A stretch of 64,000 nt of DNA, taken from NCBI RefSeq assembly GCF_003287895.1, contig NZ_CP030280.1, forward strand, positions 1,681,501-1,745,500. Direction: 5' to 3'. Both the position numbers and the translations under genes were made by a program. The notes under the pieces were generated by a model, which had not been told where the DNA came from, ran no database searches, and worked only from the letters and a program-made list of their open reading frames with translations. Shown one piece after another: positions 57,238 to 64,000 of the stretch. This stretch comes from Blautia argi (lineage in GTDB: Bacteria > Bacillota > Clostridia > Lachnospirales > Lachnospiraceae). Positions within the stretch are counted from its first letter, which is position 1, and every line of letters begins with the position of its first letter.

Positions 57238-57954
57238 ATGAGAGAATTACAGATTTCCAGAAGACTCCTGGCAGTTGCCGGATTTGTGGGGAAGGGTTGC
57301 ATAGTGGCTGATATTGGCTGCGACCATGGCTATATCCCCATTTATTTGCTGCAGAGGGGGCAGATACCAAAGGCGATTGCCATGGACGTAAATGAGGGTC
57401 CCCTTATGCGGGCAAAAGCACATATTCGGGAGTGGGGACTTGAGGATTACATAGAAACAAGACTTTCGGACGGTCTTGCAGCGCTGAAAAAGGGGGAAGC
57501 ACAGAGCATTGTTATTGCTGGTATGGGCGGTCCCTTAATGGAGCGGCTGCTTTTGCAAGGACAGGAGGTACTTTCTGAGATTTCAGAGCTGATTTTACAG
57601 CCTCAGTCTGAAATTCCCCATTTCCGAAAATTTCTGGCACAGCAGGGATATCAGATTGTGGCAGAGGATATGATTGAGGAAGAGGGGAAATATTATCCCA
57701 TGATGAAGGCTGTCCACGGAATTATGTCTTATGAACGAGAAGTGGAATATACCTACGGCAGAGAACTTTTAAGAAACAAAAATCCCATTTTAAAAAAATA
57801 TCTCGAAAAGCAGCAGGAAAAGGCAGAGGCTCTTTTTATAAGGCTTAAGAAGGCAGATACAGAGTCAGCCAGAACCCGGACAAAAGAACTTTTGCAGGAA
57901 ATCGAAGAAAGAAAAGAGGCATTGTCTTACTATGAAGGCGATAGAAATCATTAA
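57238..57954 (+). CDS. trmK: tRNA m1A22 methyltransferase TrmK
   Basis: Methylates A22 of tRNA. 238 residues: Rossmann-like SAM motif VADIGCDHGYIPIYL (about 23-37), SIVIAGMGGPLM, LILQPQSEIPHFRKFL and a C-terminal coiled-coil. It overlaps the start of the NIF3-like gene by 23 bases and is found with it beside rpoD in Firmicutes. Confidence 0.93.
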   Translation: MRELQISRRLLAVAGFVGKGCIVADIGCDHGYIPIYLLQRGQIPKAIAMDVNEGPLMRAKAHIREWGLEDYIETRLSDGLAALKKGEAQSIVIAGMGGPLMERLLLQGQEVLSEISELILQPQSEIPHFRKFLAQQGYQIVAEDMIEEEGKYYPMMKAVHGIMSYEREVEYTYGRELLRNKNPILKKYLEKQQEKAEALFIRLKKADTESARTRTKELLQEIEERKEALSYYEGDRNH

Positions 57955-58714
57955 ATCGATAGAAAAAAAGTATCCGGTTTCCTTTGCAGAATCCTGGGAT
58001 AATTCAGGATTTCTGGTGGGAGATGCAGACTGGGAGGTCAAAAAGATCTTCCTTGCTTTAGATGTAACGGACGAAACTCTGGAGATGGCAGTTAAAGCAG
58101 GGGCGGATATGATGATTACCCACCACCCGTTGATTTTTTCGGGAATGAAGCAGGTAACGGCAGGAAATTTTATCGGCAGAAGGCTTATAAAACTCATTGA
58201 AAACCATATCTGTTATTATGCCATGCATACAAATTTTGATGTGCTGGGCATGGCAGATTTAAGTGCAGATTTGCTGAATCTGAAAGACAGACAGGTGCTG
58301 GAGGTAACCTGGCAGGAGGAAGGACGCAGTGAGGGCATCGGAAGAGTGGGAAAACTTCCAAGAGAGATGACCTTAGAGGAATGTGGAAAATTTGTGAAAA
58401 AACAGTATAGGCTTCCTTTTGTAAAGCTGTACGGAGAGCCTGAAAAAAAGGTGAACAGCGCAGCTGTCTGTACGGGTTCCGGGAAGAGTCTGATGAAAGA
58501 AGTCCTTGCCAAAAAGGCAGAAGTATATATTACTTCAGATATGGACTATCATTCTGCCATTGATGCAGGAGCACAGGGCGTGGCAGTCATAGATGCCGGA
58601 CATTACGGTACGGAATATATTTTTATGGAGTATATGAAGCAGGAACTGAAAGAGCTGCTGCCAGAGCTTCCCGTAGAAACTATGGCAGTCAATCACCCTT
58701 GCAAAGTTCTTTAA
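57932..58714 (+). CDS. NIF3-like dinuclear metal-centre protein (YqfO type)
   Basis: 260 residues with FAESWDNSGFLVGD and the metal-ligand segments MITHHPLIF, HTNFDV, and the terminal DAGHYGTEYIFME. Family knowledge: a di-zinc or di-iron hexameric toroid whose substrate is still debated (GTP cyclohydrolase I type 2-like). Translation is coupled to trmK by overlap. Confidence 0.92.
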   Translation: MKAIEIIKSIEKKYPVSFAESWDNSGFLVGDADWEVKKIFLALDVTDETLEMAVKAGADMMITHHPLIFSGMKQVTAGNFIGRRLIKLIENHICYYAMHTNFDVLGMADLSADLLNLKDRQVLEVTWQEEGRSEGIGRVGKLPREMTLEECGKFVKKQYRLPFVKLYGEPEKKVNSAAVCTGSGKSLMKEVLAKKAEVYITSDMDYHSAIDAGAQGVAVIDAGHYGTEYIFMEYMKQELKELLPELPVETMAVNHPCKVL

Positions 58715-58743
58715 ACTGCAATTTTGAAAGGGGAAGAGGATTT

Positions 58744-58926
58744 CATAAAGAAAAAAAAGGATTGCTTTTAGCCTTGATTTTGCTGCTTCTTATTACCGGC
58801 ACCATGCCTTTTTTGCAAAAGCCGGTGGCAGTGGAAGTTCAGGAGCACGCTGCTGCAGAAAGCTGCAAATCAAAAAGCTTTAAAGACTTTTTTGATTGCG
58901 CTTTTCTGCAGCAGCTTTTTCTTTAG
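58744..58926 (+). other. Possible small membrane peptide gene, no clear start
   Basis: A frame reading KEKKGLLLALILLLLITGTMPFLQKP has one hydrophobic helix, then an Ala/Lys-rich end that overlaps the hairpin at 58849. No ATG lies at the needed place; ATAAAG at 58745 would become ATGAAAG with one added G, just after GGGGAAGAGG. It may be a real small gene hit by an indel, or only leader sequence. Confidence 0.25.
58849..58921 (+). terminator. Very long terminator hairpin after nif3
   Basis: GCTGCTGCAGAA (58849-58860) pairs with TTCTGCAGCAGC (58904-58915), and AATCAAAAAG with CTTTTTTGATT inside; Ts follow. A stem of this length is unusual for a simple terminator. Confidence 0.75.
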
Positions 58927-58943
58927 CCAAAAAGAGGACTGGC

Positions 58944-59120
58944 GTGAAACTGACTGATTTATTAGATAAAAGAAGTATTTCTTTAGAGAGTTGTCCAGAC
59001 TCTAAACAAGAAACTCTTGAGAAGGCAATTGCCCTCATGATAAAAAGCGGGAATATCTGTGAGGCTGAGTCCTATCACAGGCAGGTCTATTTAAGAGAAA
59101 CAAAGAAAGGAAGAAAGCAT
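58944..59120 (+). pseudogene. N-terminal fragment of a fructose-type PTS EIIA domain
   Basis: GTG 58944, after AAAGAGG, opens KLTDLLDKRSISLESCPDS and EKAIALMIKSGNICEAESYHRQVYLRE, the first 50 residues of a PTS EIIA domain (the region before the phosphorylated histidine of GIGEGIAIPHGK, which is absent). It then passes in frame through TKKGRKH into the response regulator. A deletion seems to have joined the start of a fruA-type gene to the regulator. Translation could produce a 285-residue fusion, but a separate start at 59121 is better supported. Confidence 0.6.
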
Positions 59121-59801
59121 ATGAGAATTCTGATAGCAGAAGATGACAGGGATTTGAATGCCATTCTGGTTTCCAGGCTGAAGAAAGAGCATTATAGCGT
59201 AGACTCCTGTTTTCAGGGAGATGAAGTGTTGGACTATCTGGCAGGGGCAGAATATGATGTTCTGCTTTTAGATATTATGATGCCTGTTCTGGACGGGCTT
59301 GGTGTACTTTCCAAAATCAGAAAAAAAGGAAATTCCATACCTGTGCTACTTTTGACCGCAAGGGACAGTATAGAAGACCGGGTGCGGGGACTGGACGCAG
59401 GTGCAAACGATTACCTGGTAAAGCCCTTTGCGTTGGAAGAGCTGCTGGCGCGTATTCGGGTGCTGCTGCGCGCAGGAGCAAAGGAACAGAAAACCGTATA
59501 TCAGGTGGCAGATTTAAAGGTACATTTGGATACCCACGCTGTATTTCGAGGGAACAGGGAAATCAACCTGTCCGGCAAGGAATTTTCTCTGCTACGCTAT
59601 TTGATTCAGAATCAGGGAGTTGTTCTATCAAGAGAAAAATTGGAGCAGCATATCTGGAATTATGATTATACCGGAGGGTCCAACGTGATTGATGTATATA
59701 TTCGTTATCTCCGGAAAAAGATTGATGAAGGTTTTGAACCAAAACTGATTCATACCGTTCGCGGAGCAGGCTATGTATTAAAAGAAAAGGAGGGGACATG
59801 A
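59121..59801 (+). CDS. OmpR-family response regulator
   Basis: 226 residues. The receiver has the acidic pair (AEDD, 7-9), phospho-acceptor Asp51 in LLLDIMMP, and a Lys in DYLVKPFA; the C-terminal winged helix has LSGKEFSLLRYLIQ, GGSNVIDVYIRYLRKKID and RGAGYVL. ATG 59121 has AAGGAAG upstream and is the normal receiver start. The stop overlaps the kinase start by four bases. Likely target: the PepSY lipoprotein gene downstream. Confidence 0.92.
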   Translation: MRILIAEDDRDLNAILVSRLKKEHYSVDSCFQGDEVLDYLAGAEYDVLLLDIMMPVLDGLGVLSKIRKKGNSIPVLLLTARDSIEDRVRGLDAGANDYLVKPFALEELLARIRVLLRAGAKEQKTVYQVADLKVHLDTHAVFRGNREINLSGKEFSLLRYLIQNQGVVLSREKLEQHIWNYDYTGGSNVIDVYIRYLRKKIDEGFEPKLIHTVRGAGYVLKEKEGT

Positions 59802-61168
59802 AAGGCTGGTCTTTAAAAATAAAGGTTACGCTGGTATACACCCTTTTTATGACGCTTTTAACCTGTGTTTCCCTGGGGCTTCTGTTTTCTCTCAGCAGTC
59901 AGGAGATTCTGGAGTCTGTGCAGAAAGAACTGGAAGACCGGGTGTATGACAGCACAGAAGAAATCAGCGTGAAGAAGGAAAAGCTGGTACCAGACCGGGA
60001 TTTTTATAACCTGGAAGATGGTGTTTATCTGTCCTTGTACGACATGGATGGAAATTTTCTTTTTGGAAGAATCCCCTATGGATTTCAGGAAAAAGCAGAA
60101 TTTTCAGAAGGTCAGATACAGACTGTGGGAAAAGAAGAAAATAAATGGTATGTCTTTGATGTGAAATACCACCCCGGCGCCTTTCAGGATGTGTATATCC
60201 GTGGGATTTGTTCTGTCAGCCATGCCGAAAGCGGAATAAAGACAGTTCGCCGTGTAGCTGTCATTCTGCTTCCTCTGCTGGTGCTTTTTATGGGAGGCGC
60301 AGGATATTTCTTTATTGGACGAACCCTTTGGCCGGTAAAACAGATTACAGAAACTGTCCGCAGCATTCAAAAAGACAGAGATTTGTCCAAAAGAGTCGGA
60401 CTTTCCCACGGAAAAGATGAAATCTGCGAAATGGCAAATACCTTTGATGACATGCTGACACAGATTGAAGACACGGTACAAAGGGAAAAACAGTTTACTT
60501 CTGATGTATCCCATGAACTTCGTATGCCGGCAGCAGTTATTCTGGCTCAGTGCGAGGAATTGCTGGAAGAAGAAAATCTTACAGATAATCAGCGGATACA
60601 GCTTTGCCGTATACAGAAAAAGGCAGCGGAAATGTCGAATATGATTTCCAGTCTTCTGTTTTTATCAAGAGCTGACCAGGGACGGCAGATGCTGACAAAG
60701 GAACTGGTAAACATCAGTGAACTGACGGAGATGTCTGCCCTTGAAATGGGACTGTTAGCAGAAAAGGAGCAGATTCATCTTCAGACAGATATACAGGAAA
60801 ATCTTTACGCAAAGGTAGATGAAAGTCTTTATATCCGTATGCTGATAAATCTGCTCTCCAATGCCATCGCCTATCACAGAGAACATGGATATATAAAGGT
60901 AAGCCTTTTTCGGATAGAAAACAGAATTGTGGGAAAAATAGAAGATAACGGGCAGGGGATTTCCCAGGAAGATTTACCCCATATTTGGGAACGGTTTTAC
61001 CGGGCTGACAGAGCCCGCACCCAGGGAAACCACTCCGGGCTTGGTCTTCCCATGGTCAAATGGATTGCAGAGGCTCATGGAGGAAAAATCCAGGTGGAAA
61101 GTTGTTTGGGAAGGGGAACCTGTTTCACCTTCTGGCTTCCGACAGAAGAAAATGGAGAAAAAAAGTAA
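59798..61168 (+). CDS. Membrane sensor histidine kinase
   Basis: 456 residues. Two membrane segments (about 10-32 and 153-175) bracket an extracellular sensor of about 120 residues; a HAMP domain follows. The H-box reads SDVSHELRMPAAVI with His239 (usually SHELRTPL, so the Thr is changed); the N-box (LINLLSNAIAYH), G1 (DNGQGIS), F-box and G2 (HSGLGLPMVK) are present. Probably senses an envelope signal and phosphorylates the upstream regulator. Confidence 0.92.
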   Translation: MKGWSLKIKVTLVYTLFMTLLTCVSLGLLFSLSSQEILESVQKELEDRVYDSTEEISVKKEKLVPDRDFYNLEDGVYLSLYDMDGNFLFGRIPYGFQEKAEFSEGQIQTVGKEENKWYVFDVKYHPGAFQDVYIRGICSVSHAESGIKTVRRVAVILLPLLVLFMGGAGYFFIGRTLWPVKQITETVRSIQKDRDLSKRVGLSHGKDEICEMANTFDDMLTQIEDTVQREKQFTSDVSHELRMPAAVILAQCEELLEEENLTDNQRIQLCRIQKKAAEMSNMISSLLFLSRADQGRQMLTKELVNISELTEMSALEMGLLAEKEQIHLQTDIQENLYAKVDESLYIRMLINLLSNAIAYHREHGYIKVSLFRIENRIVGKIEDNGQGISQEDLPHIWERFYRADRARTQGNHSGLGLPMVKWIAEAHGGKIQVESCLGRGTCFTFWLPTEENGEKK

Positions 61169-61181
61169 AATGATATATTTT

Positions 61182-61214
61182 TTTAATCTTCCTTTAATCT
61201 TTCTGCGATATACT
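61182..61214 (+). promoter_or_regulatory. Response-regulator direct repeat and promoter of the PepSY gene
   Basis: TTTAATCTT (61182-61190) recurs 11 bases on (61193-61201), one helical turn, as for OmpR-type dimers. It sits over the expected -35; TATACT (61209-61214) is the -10. This predicts activation of the lipoprotein by the adjacent regulator. Confidence 0.5.
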
Positions 61215-61246
61215 GGGTACATCAAAGATAGAGAGGAGATTCGATT

Positions 61247-61906
61247 ATGAAAAAATATATAATTTTTACAGGTATTTTTGTTATGGGAGGTTTACTTGCA
61301 GGCTGTGGTGCTACACAGGGAAAGGATATTGGAAAGGATTCTGCAAAAAATATTGCTTTTGAGGAAGCAGGGGTTACCGAGGATCAGGTTTCCAGATTAA
61401 GAGTCAGCAAAGACCGCGATGACGGAAGAGTTGTATATGAAATTGATTTTGATGCAGGAGAAACAGAGTACAACTATGATATTGCCGCAAAAAACGGAGA
61501 AATTTTAAGTGCAGAAACAGAGAAAAGAGATTCTTTTGCAAATGTACAGCCAAACGCGGAACCTGCACCGCAGACACAGAAAGAATCCGGAAGTCAGGAA
61601 CAGCAAAATACAGCAGACAGCCAGACAGATACAGCATTGTCCCAGGCAACGGAAAATACACAGCCTCAGACTCCTGTACAGGGAAATTCTCAGAATATCC
61701 AGACAGCCATCAGCCAGGAGGAAGCACAGAAGGCAGCCCTGGCAAGAGTTCCCGGAGCAGAGTTAAAGGATTTGTATATGGAACTGGAAATTGATGACGG
61801 ACAGTATATTTATGAGGGAGATATTGTGTATCAGCAGACAGAATATGAATTTGAGATTGATGCCAATACAGGCGACTTCCTGAAATGGAGTGAAGAAACC
61901 TACTAA
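61247..61906 (+). CDS. PepSY-domain lipoprotein
   Basis: 219 residues. The signal peptide ends GLLAGC, a lipobox, so it is a membrane-anchored extracytoplasmic lipoprotein. Two PepSY-like domains (about 30-85 and 155-215; VYEIDFDAGETEYNYDI and YIYEGDIVYQQTEYEFEID) are joined by a Gln/Ser/Thr-rich linker. PepSY domains often inhibit proteases or act with two-component systems; here it follows the kinase by 78 bases and is likely its regulon member. Confidence 0.82.
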   Translation: MKKYIIFTGIFVMGGLLAGCGATQGKDIGKDSAKNIAFEEAGVTEDQVSRLRVSKDRDDGRVVYEIDFDAGETEYNYDIAAKNGEILSAETEKRDSFANVQPNAEPAPQTQKESGSQEQQNTADSQTDTALSQATENTQPQTPVQGNSQNIQTAISQEEAQKAALARVPGAELKDLYMELEIDDGQYIYEGDIVYQQTEYEFEIDANTGDFLKWSEETY

Positions 61907-61944
61907 AAGTTGCAGAAAAAACAAACAAAATCAAAAGGTTTACC

Positions 61945-62018
61945 AATATCAGGTTTACATTCGATTGTAAACCTGATATTTATTTATAGTTGACAATTTA
62001 GCCTGCTATGTGATAAAG
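61945..62018 (+). promoter_or_regulatory. BirA-type operator and promoter of bioY, overlapping a terminator
   Basis: TTGTAAAC (61965-61972), 16 bases, GTTGACAA (61989-61996) fits the BirA biotin operator (TTGTTAAC, N14-16, GTTAACAA). It overlaps -35 TTGACA (61990-61995); a -10 near GATAAA (62012-62017) follows. The left half is also one arm of a perfect 15-base hairpin (61945-61959 with 61966-61980) that probably terminates the PepSY gene. Predicts repression by biotin. Confidence 0.7.
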
Positions 62019-62077
62019 TGTGTATGGAACAAAACAGGTCGAAATAAGGAAACGACAAGAAAGGATAGGAATACAAT

Positions 62078-62632
62078 ATGACAACAGCAGTACAAGAACA
62101 CAGCAAAACTTATGATTTGGTATATGTGAGTATTTTCGCAGTATTAATTGCCGTCTGCTCCTGGATTTCCATTCCGGCAGCGGTTCCCTTTACCCTGCAG
62201 ACCATGGGAGTCTTTACCGCAGTAGGGATTCTGGGAGGAAGACGGGGAACCATGGCTGTTTTGGTTTACATATTTCTGGGACTTCTGGGAATTCCTGTAT
62301 TTGCAGGCTTCACAGGCGGAATCGGAGTTCTCGCCGGAACAACAGGCGGATATATTGTAGGCTTTCTTGCCTCCGCACTTTTGATGTGGGGAATGGAAAA
62401 GCTGCTTGGAAGAAGCAGAAAAATTCTTTTTTTCTCCATGATTTTAGGACTCCTTGCCTGCTATACAGTTGGTACCCTCTGGTTTCTGGCTGTATATACC
62501 GCACAGACCGGTCCTGTGGGAATCGGTGCTGTATTGGGCTGGTGTGTCATTCCCTTTGTGATTCCGGACGTCCTCAAAATCATTCTGTCCATGGTTTTAA
62601 CAAAACGGTTAGCAGGAGTTATAAAAAAATGA
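62078..62632 (+). CDS. bioY: Biotin transporter BioY (ECF S component)
   Basis: 184 residues, six membrane segments, with the biotin-transporter features AVPFTLQTMGVFTAVGILGGRRG and PVFAGFTGGIGVLAGTTGGYIVGF. Works with an ECF energising module or alone. Its operator suggests control by BirA. The stop overlaps the next start by four bases. Confidence 0.95.
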   Translation: MTTAVQEHSKTYDLVYVSIFAVLIAVCSWISIPAAVPFTLQTMGVFTAVGILGGRRGTMAVLVYIFLGLLGIPVFAGFTGGIGVLAGTTGGYIVGFLASALLMWGMEKLLGRSRKILFFSMILGLLACYTVGTLWFLAVYTAQTGPVGIGAVLGWCVIPFVIPDVLKIILSMVLTKRLAGVIKK

Positions 62633-63063
62633 AAAACCAAAAAGACATTTTAAAACTGCGGGCACATCATGGTATGTGCCTTGCTTTTTTTGAGGGAAAA
62701 GGCTACAGCGATACTTTTACTTTACATATGGGAAGCATTCTGGAAAAAATGAGGGGAAATCCAGTCTTGCAAATTGTGACAAATGGGGATATGATATGTA
62801 AAAAATGCCCTAATTCAAAAGAAAATACATGTATCACCCAGGAAAAGGTGAAAATCTATGACCAGAAGGTATTGGCTGCCTGCGAGCTTTCTAAGGGAGT
62901 AACGCTTTCCTGGGAAGAATTTTCTTTTTTGGTAGAGGAGCGTATTTTGAAAAAAGGAAAACGCAGAGAAATCTGTTCCAACTGCCAGTGGCATGAAATC
63001 TGCCAGAGAAAGGAACTGGAACGATATGGAAACAGCCAAAAACGCAATGCAGCCGGAGATTAG
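62629..63063 (+). CDS. DUF1284 family protein
   Basis: 144 residues, starting at ATG 62629 overlapping the bioY stop. LRAHHGMCLAFFEGKGYSDTF is the DUF1284 start; cysteines in ICKKCPNS and EICSNCQWHEICQ suggest metal binding. Found beside bioY in other Firmicutes; function unknown. A longer frame from 62386 lies inside bioY. Confidence 0.8.
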   Translation: MKNQKDILKLRAHHGMCLAFFEGKGYSDTFTLHMGSILEKMRGNPVLQIVTNGDMICKKCPNSKENTCITQEKVKIYDQKVLAACELSKGVTLSWEEFSFLVEERILKKGKRREICSNCQWHEICQRKELERYGNSQKRNAAGD

Positions 63064-63520
63064 GGCTGCAATCAGAGAGGATTTCGCAGATATTGCCCGT
63101 CTTATGCAGCAGGTACACGACCTGCACAGCCACGGAAGACCGGATATTTATAAAGAGGCGACCGATTTTTACACACTCCAACAATTTACAGAAGATATGG
63201 AGGATCCGGAACTTTTATTTCTGGTGGCAGTTTGGGAAGGCAAGCCTGTGGGCATGTGCCAGGTAAAATATCACACCTTAAAAGACAGCGGCATTACCAA
63301 AGAAAGAACGCGAGCCTATGTAGAAGCTTTATGCGTACAGGAGAACTGCCAGAATCACGGTATCGGAAAACAGCTTCTCCAAAAAGCCGAAGAAGAAGGA
63401 AAACGGCGAAAGAGTTCTTCCCTGGAACTGACTGCATGGGAGTTTAATGAGGAGGTATTGGAGTTTTATAAGAATTATGGTATGAAAATCCAAAGAGTTG
63501 TTTTGGAAAAGGAAATTTAG
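63026..63520 (+). CDS. GNAT family N-acetyltransferase
   Basis: 164 residues. Acetyl-CoA loop QNHGIGKQLLQKAEEEGKRR (about 118-137) is preceded by VEALCVQ; ends with the strand FYKNYGMKIQ. Start ATG 63026 (AAAGGAA upstream) overlaps the DUF1284 gene by 38 bases; ATG 63047 is an alternative. Substrate unknown. Confidence 0.8.
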   Translation: METAKNAMQPEIRAAIREDFADIARLMQQVHDLHSHGRPDIYKEATDFYTLQQFTEDMEDPELLFLVAVWEGKPVGMCQVKYHTLKDSGITKERTRAYVEALCVQENCQNHGIGKQLLQKAEEEGKRRKSSSLELTAWEFNEEVLEFYKNYGMKIQRVVLEKEI

Positions 63521-63521
63521 A

Positions 63522-63550
63522 TTGGAAAAATTTAAAAAATGTGGTACACT
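63522..63550 (+). promoter_or_regulatory. Promoter of the hemerythrin gene
   Basis: TTGGAA (63522-63527), 17-base spacer, TACACT (63545-63550), then GGAGG before the ATG at 63580. Confidence 0.65.
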
Positions 63551-63579
63551 ATAGCTAATTACAGAGGAGGTTTAAGAAC

Positions 63580-64000
63580 ATGAGAGCAGAATTTGATGAA
63601 ACATTAGTAACAGGAAATGAAATGATAGATTCCCAGCATAAGGAACTGATTGACAGAATTAATCAGCTTCTGGAAAGCTGTGAAGACGGACAGGGAAAAA
63701 TCAAAGCTGTAAAAATGCTGGATTACCTGTTGGATTATACAGAATTCCACTTTAGCGCAGAGGAAAAGCTGCAGGAAGAAATCGAATATCCTGGAATCAA
63801 AGAACATAAGGAAAAACATGCAGAATTTAAACAGGCTGTAAAAGAATTGCAGGAAATGCTGGAAGAGGAAGAAGGTCCCACAGAAGCGTTCGTAGCACAG
63901 GTTCAGAAAAATGTTGTGGACTGGCTCTTTGATCACATCAAAGGCTTTGACCGTTCCGTAGCAGAATATAAATTCATGGCATCTAATGCAGAAAGATTAT
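63580..64000 (+). CDS. Bacteriohemerythrin, 3' end cut by window
   Basis: The frame from ATG 63580 is open to the end of the window (140 codons). It has the di-iron ligand set: His20 (DSQH), His57 and Glu61 (HFSAEE), His76 and His80 (HKEKH), His119 and Asp124 (HIKGFD). Binds O2 reversibly, possibly for sensing or detoxification in an anaerobe. The remaining C-terminus lies outside. Confidence 0.92.
   Translation, partial: MRAEFDETLVTGNEMIDSQHKELIDRINQLLESCEDGQGKIKAVKMLDYLLDYTEFHFSAEEKLQEEIEYPGIKEHKEKHAEFKQAVKELQEMLEEEEGPTEAFVAQVQKNVVDWLFDHIKGFDRSVAEYKFMASNAERL

Noticed and set aside
1..64000. CRISPR arrays, rRNA genes, phage genes, toxin-antitoxin pairs
   Set aside because: No regularly spaced repeats, rRNA-like stretches, phage structural genes or paired small toxin-antitoxin genes were recognised in the window.

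Overview
The window looks like chromosome of a low-to-mid GC anaerobic Firmicute, most likely Lachnospiraceae (Blautia-like; inferred from gene content and protein style, not from a search). Pointers are a monomeric [FeFe]-hydrogenase, the GGGtGRT/NifU-like pair, a T-box leuS leader, archaeal-type Asd, NiaR-controlled NAD genes, QueH, and the classic yceD-rpmF-plsX-acpP-rnc-smc-ftsY and dgt-dnaG-rpoD-trmK-nif3 gene orders. Most of the 64 kb is ordinary core genome.

Layout. 1-2.3 kb: aroA (cut by the window edge) and tyrA on the minus strand. 2.5-4.6 kb: an EF-G paralogue. 4.7-8.4 kb: nadABC-niaR de novo NAD operon. 8.4-12.3 kb: GNAT, BrnQ carrier, a frameshifted membrane protein. 12.3-15 kb: T-box leader and leuS. 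15.1-22.3 kb: accessory segment with a complete Eco31I/Alw26I/Esp3I-like type IIS restriction-modification system (m6A methylase, circularly permuted m5C methylase, convergent HNH endonuclease), a DUF3737 beta-helix protein and a gutted LysR gene. 22.3-31.7 kb: queH, argH, asd, topB, a beta-helix acyltransferase, broken traX, an IS110-like transposase remnant with a strong RNA hairpin, and monomeric hydrogenase. 31.8-34.8 kb: two glycolipid glycosyltransferases plus a VTT membrane protein. 35.4-37.1 kb: the highly biased GGGtGRT pair. 37.3-48.6 kb: ackA, yceD-rpmF, a lipoprotein, plsX-acpP, rnc-smc-ftsY, ilvA. 48.7-52 kb: ferredoxin-like DUF362 protein and larC-larE. 52-58.7 kb: tRNA-Leu(AAG), nfo, dgt, dnaG, rpoD, trmK, nif3. 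58.9-61.9 kb: a PTS EIIA fragment joined in frame to a response regulator, histidine kinase and PepSY lipoprotein. 62-64 kb: bioY with a BirA-type operator, DUF1284, GNAT, and a bacteriohemerythrin cut by the window end.

A caution for any reader: at least seven genes that should be intact (membrane protein at 10.6 kb, traX, hydrogenase, ackA, yceD, ilvA, larE) are split by one- or two-base indels, mostly in short homopolymers. In core genes such as ackA and yceD this pattern suggests sequencing or assembly error more than biology, so these are annotated as whole genes with a frameshift. No CRISPR array, rRNA or intact mobile element was seen.

The points most worth a second look are the permuted methylase in the type IIS system with a possible attenuator leader, the IS110 remnant carrying what may be a decayed bridge-RNA hairpin, the GGGtGRT module of unknown function with two palindromes in its leader, the EF-G paralogue lacking a normal NKxD motif, and the EIIA/response-regulator junction.
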